The notes beneath the pieces are model-generated. The model was not told the origin of the DNA, made no database searches, and saw only the letters and a program-made list of their open reading frames with translations. Positions 13,102 through 17,828 of a DNA stretch of 17,828 nucleotides are shown here, one piece after another. Positions within the stretch are counted from its first letter, which is position 1, and every line of letters starts with the position of its first letter. The DNA lies in assembly GCA_007129635.1 (NCBI GenBank), contig SKVE01000173.1, positions 1 through 17,828 of the forward strand. The letters run 5' to 3'. A program made the position numbers and the translations under genes. This DNA is from Planctomycetaceae bacterium (GTDB lineage: Bacteria; Planctomycetota; Planctomycetia; Pirellulales; Pirellulaceae).

Positions 13102-14289
13102 ATGTTGATGCGAATTTCACCCACCGCGACGTGGATGGCCATGGTCGTCGGTTTCTTGACGGTACAAGCCGGTGGCGACGACGGCGACTGGCGCCGCGCC
13201 ACGGAACGAGAAGCTCCCATCCGCACCGCCATGAACGATGGAGCCTCGATCCATTCGACCGTCACCCAGGTGGACCGGGGCTCGGGTACCTTACCCAACG
13301 ACCAGGGCCAGGTTTGGCGGGAATACGACATCAGCCCCTATACGTCCCGAGTCACCTCGACCGAACGGCCGGAACAGGCGGTGGTCGATTGGATCCTACG
13401 GGAAACGGGCACCGAAGTCTGGTTCTCGCAGCCGCTGGGGATCTTGAGCGCCAGTCGAGACCGCTTGCAGGTCTATCATACTCCGGAGATGCAGCGGTTG
13501 GTGCTGGACATCGTCGACCGCTTCGTCAGCAGCCAAGCCGATGCGCACACCTTCCAGTTGCGTTTGGTCAGCGTCGGCAACCCCAACTGGCGGACCGCCG
13601 CGTTACCGTTGCTGAGGCCGGTTGACGTCCAGGCGCCGGGGGTCGAGGCCTGGTTGCTGTCGAAAGAGAACGCAGCCGTGTTGATCGGCCAATTGCGAAA
13701 ACGCACGGATTTCCGCGAGCTGAATTCGCCTAGCATGGTCGTGCACAATGGGCAATCGCACACGATCTCGAACCTGACGCCCAAAAACTATATCCGCTCG
13801 GTTCGCATGCGGCACGACGTCTGGCCCGGCCACGACATGGAGATGAGCCAGATGCAGGAAGGCTATTCGCTGCAGTTCAGCCCGCTGATCTCGTTGGACG
13901 GCAACTCCATCGACGCGGTAATCAAGTGCCAGATCGACCAGATCGAAAAACTGGTACCCGTCGCGGTCGACGTCCCCTCGATGGCAGGCGGGATGCAGCG
14001 CGTCCAGATCCAGGTACCGCAGGTCGTCAGTTGGCGGTTGCACGAACGATTCCGCTGGCCCACGAATCAAGTTTTGCTGCTGGGTTGCGGCGTCGTCGCG
14101 ACCCCGACCGGCGAACGGACCGGACCGCTCGGGTTGCCGATTCCCACCATTCCGGGTGTGCCGCTGCCGACATCCGCCCGAGTCGATGCGCTGTTGTTCG
14201 TCGAGAGCAAAGGCAAAGCCGACCGATCCCGGGTCGATCCGAGTCGCACGGCTAGTGAAGCCACGCCGGGGTACCACGGTCGATATTGA
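13102..14289 (+). CDS. Secretin-like exported protein (type II secretion GspD-related), function unknown
   Basis: 395 aa. GGGAGG (13090-13095) sits 6 bases before the ATG. Residues 5-23 form a hydrophobic signal-peptide-like segment. Residues 72-142 (WREYDISPYTSR, then AVVDWILRETGTEVW, LQVYHTPEMQRLVLDIVDRF) look like a secretin N-type domain: the pattern hLxVxxTxxxQxxVxxhhxxh is typical of GspD/PilQ-related planctomycete proteins. FQLRLVSVGN (151-160) and LNSPSMVVHNGQSHTISNLT (about 209-228), then EGYSLQFSPLISLDG, resemble the start of the secretin beta-domain. The C-terminus (PLGLPIPTIPGVPLPT) is proline-rich, and no complete pore domain or lipobox is seen. It may be a periplasmic or outer-membrane-associated accessory protein. 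It is monocistronic, with its own promoter. Confidence 0.55.
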   Translation: MLMRISPTATWMAMVVGFLTVQAGGDDGDWRRATEREAPIRTAMNDGASIHSTVTQVDRGSGTLPNDQGQVWREYDISPYTSRVTSTERPEQAVVDWILRETGTEVWFSQPLGILSASRDRLQVYHTPEMQRLVLDIVDRFVSSQADAHTFQLRLVSVGNPNWRTAALPLLRPVDVQAPGVEAWLLSKENAAVLIGQLRKRTDFRELNSPSMVVHNGQSHTISNLTPKNYIRSVRMRHDVWPGHDMEMSQMQEGYSLQFSPLISLDGNSIDAVIKCQIDQIEKLVPVAVDVPSMAGGMQRVQIQVPQVVSWRLHERFRWPTNQVLLLGCGVVATPTGERTGPLGLPIPTIPGVPLPTSARVDALLFVESKGKADRSRVDPSRTASEATPGYHGRY

Positions 14290-14330
14290 CCGTCCATTCG
14301 ACCAGCCGCGTATGGATCGCTGATCCGTCA

Positions 14331-14358
14331 TTCCCAAAGCGAGCTGCCGAGTTACAAT
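14331..14358 (+). promoter_or_regulatory. Candidate promoter of the glycine cleavage operon
   Basis: TTCCCA (14331-14336), a 16-base spacer and TACAAT (14353-14358), the latter five of six matches to TATAAT. The start point would be near 14365, giving a leader of about 70 bases, too short for a tandem glycine riboswitch. Confidence 0.4.
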
Positions 14359-14432
14359 AGCGGTTTTCACGATCGCCGCCAGCTTTCCCTCTGTTGGCGG
14401 AACGGCCGTGCCTGATCGAGGAACCGCGGATC

Positions 14433-15548
14433 ATGCCACCACTCGCAAAAACCCCCCTTCATGACTGGCACGTCGACCAGGGCGCTCGGATGGTCGACTT
14501 TGCTGGCTGGTCGATGCCGGTGCAGTATCGATCGATTGTCGACGAACACCTGGCGACTCGCCGAGCCGCAGGGGTCTTCGACGTATCCCACATGGCCCGC
14601 TTGCGTTTCGATGGTTCGGATTCTGCCGCGCTGCTGGACCGCGTGCTAACACGTCGAGTCAGCGATCTGACGCCGGGCCGCATTCGCTATTCGCTGGTCA
14701 CCAACGATCAGGGCGGAATCCTGGACGACGTGCTGGTCTACCATTTCCAAACGCCCAGTGGCCGCCAGTATCATCTGATGGTCGTCAATGCCAGCAACCG
14801 GCAGAAGATCGTCCGTTGGCTGGAACAGCCCCTGGCAATGGCAGGCGACGTCCAGATGCAAGATCGGACGGAGCAGACCGCGATGATCTCGGTCCAGGGC
14901 CCCGCCGCAGTGCCGATCGTTGCCGGGTTGGTCCCAGCCAAGGTGGGCGATCTGGGATATTATCACGGCGTGGTCACCGAACAGTTCGGGCGGCCGTGTA
15001 CGGTGTCGCGCACCGGGTACACGGGCGAGGACGGTTTCGAGTTGATCGTCCGTGCCGAGGACGCGGTGGACGTCTGGAAGAACCTGTTCCGCGCTGGGCG
15101 TGATGCGGGGATCACGGCCGCCGGACTAGGCACTCGCGACACGCTTCGGCTGGAAGCGGGCATGCCGCTGTACGGCCACGAATTGTCCGAGCAGATCGAT
15201 CCCTACCAAGCGGGACTGGGTTTCGCCGTCAACCTGAAAGACCGCTCGTTCCCGGGACGCGACGCGCTGGTCCGGCTCAAAGACCAACCGCGATCGCTGG
15301 TGCGAGTGGGATTGGAATTGACGGGTCGCCGGGTCGCTCGCGAGCATGATCAGGTCCTACGGGACGGACAACCGGTGGGCCAGGTCACCAGCGGCACCTT
15401 CTCGCCGACACTCCAAAAACCCGTCGCCATGGCCTACGTCCCCCTATCGGCCAGCGACCCCGACACGCCTCTAGTGGTGGACGTTCGAGGTCGCCCTCTC
15501 GCGGCGCGCGTCGTCCCGTTGCCGTTCTACAAGAGACCCACTGGTTAA
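14433..15548 (+). CDS. gcvT: Aminomethyltransferase, glycine cleavage T protein
   Basis: 371 aa, normal length for GcvT. It transfers the methylene group from the aminomethyl-lipoyl H protein to tetrahydrofolate, releasing ammonia. Seen: TPLHDWHVDQGARMVDFAGW (7-26), GVFDVSHM (47-54), YSLVTNDQGGILDDVLVY (86-103; the Asp pair 98-99 contains the catalytic aspartate), RTGYTGEDGFEL, GLGTRDTLRLEAGMPLYGHE and GQVTSGTFSPTL in the C-terminal barrel. The ATG at 14433, with GAGGAA 9 bases upstream, is preferred over the TTG at 14394 because family homology starts there. First gene of gcvT-H-PA-PB; 42 bases to gcvH. Confidence 0.95.
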   Translation: MPPLAKTPLHDWHVDQGARMVDFAGWSMPVQYRSIVDEHLATRRAAGVFDVSHMARLRFDGSDSAALLDRVLTRRVSDLTPGRIRYSLVTNDQGGILDDVLVYHFQTPSGRQYHLMVVNASNRQKIVRWLEQPLAMAGDVQMQDRTEQTAMISVQGPAAVPIVAGLVPAKVGDLGYYHGVVTEQFGRPCTVSRTGYTGEDGFELIVRAEDAVDVWKNLFRAGRDAGITAAGLGTRDTLRLEAGMPLYGHELSEQIDPYQAGLGFAVNLKDRSFPGRDALVRLKDQPRSLVRVGLELTGRRVAREHDQVLRDGQPVGQVTSGTFSPTLQKPVAMAYVPLSASDPDTPLVVDVRGRPLAARVVPLPFYKRPTG

Positions 15549-15590
15549 AGACACTTGTCGAATCACCATCATGCAGAAGGAAGGATTACT

Positions 15591-15986
15591 GTGAACGAAG
15601 AAAATCTGTTGTACAGCTCGTCGCACGAATGGGTACGAGTGACGGAAGACGAGGGCGGGAAAGTCGCGACCATCGGCATCTCGGCGTTCGCGGTCCAGCA
15701 ACTGACCGACCTGGTGTTTATGGAATTGCCCGAGGTCGGGCGAGAAGTTGCGGCCGGGGACGAGTTTGGCGAAGTCGAATCGGTCAAGGCGGTCAGCCCG
15801 ATGTACAGCCCGGTGGACGGCGAGATCATCGCCGTGAACTCGGCACTGCCCGATCGGTTAGAAACTTTGGGGGAAGACCCCTACGATCAGGGCTGGATCA
15901 TCAAGGTCAGGCTGACGGACGAAGCCAGCCTGGCTAAATTAATGGATTACCCCACGTATCAGAAGCAATGTTCCGAAGAAGGATAG
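15591..15986 (+). CDS. gcvH: Glycine cleavage system H protein (lipoyl carrier)
   Basis: 131 aa from the GTG at 15591, which follows an AGAAGGAAGGA ribosome site by about 6 bases. The product begins NEENLLYSSSHEWVRV, as family members do; the TTG at 15555 would add 12 unrelated residues. The lipoylation lysine is K66 in FGEVESVKAVSPMYSPVDGE (59-78). It shuttles the aminomethyl group from P to T and the reduced lipoate to the L protein, which is not encoded in this window. The end of the gene lies just before gcvPA; the ATG at 15968 would overlap it. Confidence 0.95.
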   Translation: MNEENLLYSSSHEWVRVTEDEGGKVATIGISAFAVQQLTDLVFMELPEVGREVAAGDEFGEVESVKAVSPMYSPVDGEIIAVNSALPDRLETLGEDPYDQGWIIKVRLTDEASLAKLMDYPTYQKQCSEEG

Positions 15987-15994
15987 CACCAGGG

Positions 15995-17350
15995 ATGTCG
16001 TACCTGTTCAACACGCCGGAAGATGTGCAGCAGATGCTCGAAGCCATCGGGGTGGGGTCGATCGACGATCTGTTCGCATGCATCCCTCCCCAGTTGCGTC
16101 TGGATCGGCCGTTGGATCTTCCGCCTGCGATGGGCGAGTTGGAACTGAGCCGCCACATGTCGGCCTTGGCTGCCAGCAATGGTTCCGCCGAGGACAAGAT
16201 CTGTTTTCTTGGCGGCGGCAGCTACGATCATTTCATTCCGGCCGTCGTTGACGCGTTGGCATCGCGAGGCGAGTTTTACACTTCGTACACGCCGTATCAG
16301 CCGGAGGTCAGTCAGGGCAATCTGCTGGCCATGTTCGAATACCAGACGATGGTCTGCCAGTTGACCGGCATGGACGTATCCAATGCCAGCCTGTACGACG
16401 GCGGCAGCGCTGCCGTCGAAGCCGTGTTGATGTGTTTAAGCGCCACTCGACGGGATGGGAACGTGGTCGTTCCGGCCAGCGTGCACCCCGAGTATCGGCA
16501 GATCCTGGAGACCTACCTGATCAACCTGGGCACGCAAATGGTCACCGTCCCGGCCAACGACGGCGCCGTCGATCTGGAGGCGTTGGCCGGTGCGGTCAAC
16601 GACCGGACCGCTTGCGTTCTGATCCAGCATCCGAACTTTTTCGGTTGTCTCGAACAGGTCGAAGCCATCGGCCGCATCGCCCATGACGCGGGAGCCCTGC
16701 TGGTCCAGGCCTTCGACCCGATCAGCCTGGGACTGCTGAAGCGGCCCGGCGATCTGGGCGCGGACATCGCCATCGCCGAAGGCCAATCGCTGGGTAACCC
16801 GATGATTTTCGGTGGACCGTATCTGGGGATCATGGCCTGCCGCGAACAGTTCGTACGGCGGTTGCCGGGACGAATCGCCGGTCAGACGACCGATCGACGC
16901 GGACGCCGGTGCTGGGTGCTGACCTTGCAGACTCGGGAACAGCACATCCGTCGGGACAAAGCCACCAGCAACATCTGCACCAACCAGGGACTGATCGCTA
17001 TCCGAGCGGCCATCTACCTGTCGGTGCTCGGTCCGCAAGGCCTGCGCCAGACCGCCGAGCAGTGCCTGCAGAAAGCTCGTTACACGAGGCAGCAAATCAC
17101 GGCGGGTCCGCGGCTGGAACCGGCCTTTGCACATCCGACCTTCAAGGAATTCGTCGTCCGGGATACGGAGAACCAGGTGCAGCAGTTGCTGCGGGACAGT
17201 TGCCAGCACGGCATCCTGGCCGGGGTACCGCTGGGCCGCTGGTACCCGCATTGGCAGGATGCCTTGCTGGTGACGGTCACCGAAAAACGGACTCGATCCG
17301 AGATCGACGCATTGGCCAAGGTGCTGGCCGGTGGCGATCGAGCGATCTGA
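15995..17350 (+). CDS. gcvPA: Glycine dehydrogenase (decarboxylating) subunit 1, P protein alpha part
   Basis: 451 aa, usual size for the N-terminal half of a split P protein. The MSYLFNTPEDVQQMLEAIG start (from the ATG at 15995) matches the family's MxYxxNTxxD opening; an upstream ATG at 15968 inside gcvH is less likely. Seen: FLGGGSYDHFIPAVVDAL (about 71-88), YTPYQPEVSQGNLLAMFEYQ (about 97-116), TGMDVSNASLYDGGSAAVEA (about 122-141), SNICTNQGL. GcvPA does not hold the PLP lysine; that is in the partner subunit. Nine bases separate it from the gcvH stop, so the genes are co-transcribed and co-translated. Two-subunit P proteins are common in Planctomycetes, Firmicutes and archaea. Confidence 0.95.
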   Translation: MSYLFNTPEDVQQMLEAIGVGSIDDLFACIPPQLRLDRPLDLPPAMGELELSRHMSALAASNGSAEDKICFLGGGSYDHFIPAVVDALASRGEFYTSYTPYQPEVSQGNLLAMFEYQTMVCQLTGMDVSNASLYDGGSAAVEAVLMCLSATRRDGNVVVPASVHPEYRQILETYLINLGTQMVTVPANDGAVDLEALAGAVNDRTACVLIQHPNFFGCLEQVEAIGRIAHDAGALLVQAFDPISLGLLKRPGDLGADIAIAEGQSLGNPMIFGGPYLGIMACREQFVRRLPGRIAGQTTDRRGRRCWVLTLQTREQHIRRDKATSNICTNQGLIAIRAAIYLSVLGPQGLRQTAEQCLQKARYTRQQITAGPRLEPAFAHPTFKEFVVRDTENQVQQLLRDSCQHGILAGVPLGRWYPHWQDALLVTVTEKRTRSEIDALAKVLAGGDRAI

Positions 17351-17372
17351 GCATCCAAGTCAAGGGAGAGCG

Positions 17373-17828
17373 ATGAGAAACCAAACGTCGATGCGTCTGA
17401 TTTTTGAACTGTCCCGAACCGGCCGCGGCAGTACCGTGCTGCCACCGCTGGACGTGCCGGAACAAGACGTCCAGGACCTGTTGCCGGCCGATAGCCTGGC
17501 CCCGGCGCCGCCACCGTTGCCCGAACTGGCAGAACCGGACGTGGTGCGGCATTACAGCAACCTGTCCACGCTGAACATGTCGGTCGATACCCATTATTAC
17601 CCGCTGGGGTCGTGTACCATGAAGTACAACCCCAAGCGGAACGAGCGACTCAGTTCCCTGCCGGGATGGTTGAACCTGCATCCCTACCAGGACGAGGAAA
17701 CGCTGCAAGGGCTGTTGCAGGTGCTGTTCGAACTGCAGCAGATGCTGGGCGAGATTGCCGGATTGCCCGCCGTCACCCTGCAGCCTGCTGCGGGGGCTCA
17801 CGGCGAATTGACCGCCCTGATGATCGCG
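17373..17828 (+). CDS. gcvPB: Glycine dehydrogenase (decarboxylating) subunit 2, P protein beta part (partial)
   Basis: Open from the ATG at 17373 to the right edge, 152 residues without a stop. Ribosome site AGGGAGAG just upstream. The N-terminus is the family's: LIFELSRTGRGSTVLPPLDV, EPDVVRHYSNLSTLNMSVDT, HYYPLGSCTMKYNPKRNER, AGLPAVTLQPAAGAHGELTA. The PLP-binding lysine region lies later and outside the window. Together with GcvPA it forms the P protein, which decarboxylates glycine and passes the aminomethyl group to lipoyl-GcvH. Confidence 0.96.
   Translation, partial: MRNQTSMRLIFELSRTGRGSTVLPPLDVPEQDVQDLLPADSLAPAPPPLPELAEPDVVRHYSNLSTLNMSVDTHYYPLGSCTMKYNPKRNERLSSLPGWLNLHPYQDEETLQGLLQVLFELQQMLGEIAGLPAVTLQPAAGAHGELTALMIA

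Noticed and set aside
14290..14432. Glycine riboswitch ahead of gcvT
   Set aside because: Only 143 bases are available, about 70 of them after the candidate promoter, and no paired aptamer-like conserved segments are recognisable.
1..17828. CRISPR arrays, tRNA or rRNA genes, complete insertion sequences, phage genes
   Set aside because: No regularly spaced repeats, tRNA-like cloverleaf arms, rRNA-like conserved stretches or intact transposase with catalytic residues were seen.

Overview
The window looks like a chromosome segment of a Planctomycete, most likely a Pirellulaceae member related to Rhodopirellula. The reasons are the GC-rich coding sequence, fragments of families that are abundant in that group (hydrazine-synthase-alpha-like C-terminus, SUMF1, GH16, DUF4832, sialidase, a secretin-like exported protein, a RayT-type transposase remnant), and a hairpin with the GCCGCCGGTT core typical of Rhodopirellula-type intergenic repeats. 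This assignment is inference; no rRNA or tRNA gene is present.

Layout. (1) 1-732, minus strand: a two-gene unit of a 90-aa winged-helix-like protein followed by a DUF3800 protein that runs off the left edge. (2) About 733-3337: a gene graveyard. It holds a perfect hairpin repeat, a shrunken hydrazine-synthase-alpha-like gene, a second repeat patch, a shrunken SUMF1 gene, a small intact UPF0270/YheU gene, a GH16 remnant, and a DUF4832 glycosidase-like gene whose 3' end is cut and joined tail-to-tail to an intact maltose O-acetyltransferase gene (maa). (3) 3624-4703: a secreted BNR/sialidase-like protein. (4) 4987-12156: a nine-gene, tightly overlapping Mrp-type cation/proton antiporter operon in the order E-F-G-MbhD-(MbhE+B)-C-D-D-D', where D' is a larger antiporter-like subunit. 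(5) 12166-13101: an imperfect palindrome, an internally deleted RayT-like transposase gene and a noncoding stretch. (6) 13102-14289: a secretin-like exported protein with a good sigma70-type promoter. (7) 14433-17828: the glycine cleavage operon gcvT-gcvH-gcvPA-gcvPB, the last gene cut by the right edge.

How the genes work together. The Mrp operon should build one membrane complex exchanging Na+/K+ for H+. Its gene order matches the antiporter half of the archaeal membrane-bound hydrogenase (mbhA-H), but no hydrogenase subunit follows; two more antiporter-like subunits are present instead. The gcv operon encodes the T, H and two-part P proteins of glycine decarboxylation. The most unusual aspects are the third antiporter-like subunit, which lacks the usual TM5 glutamate and carries a C-terminal extension, and the repeated occurrence of genes that keep homologous sequence from two separate parts of a family but have lost the middle.
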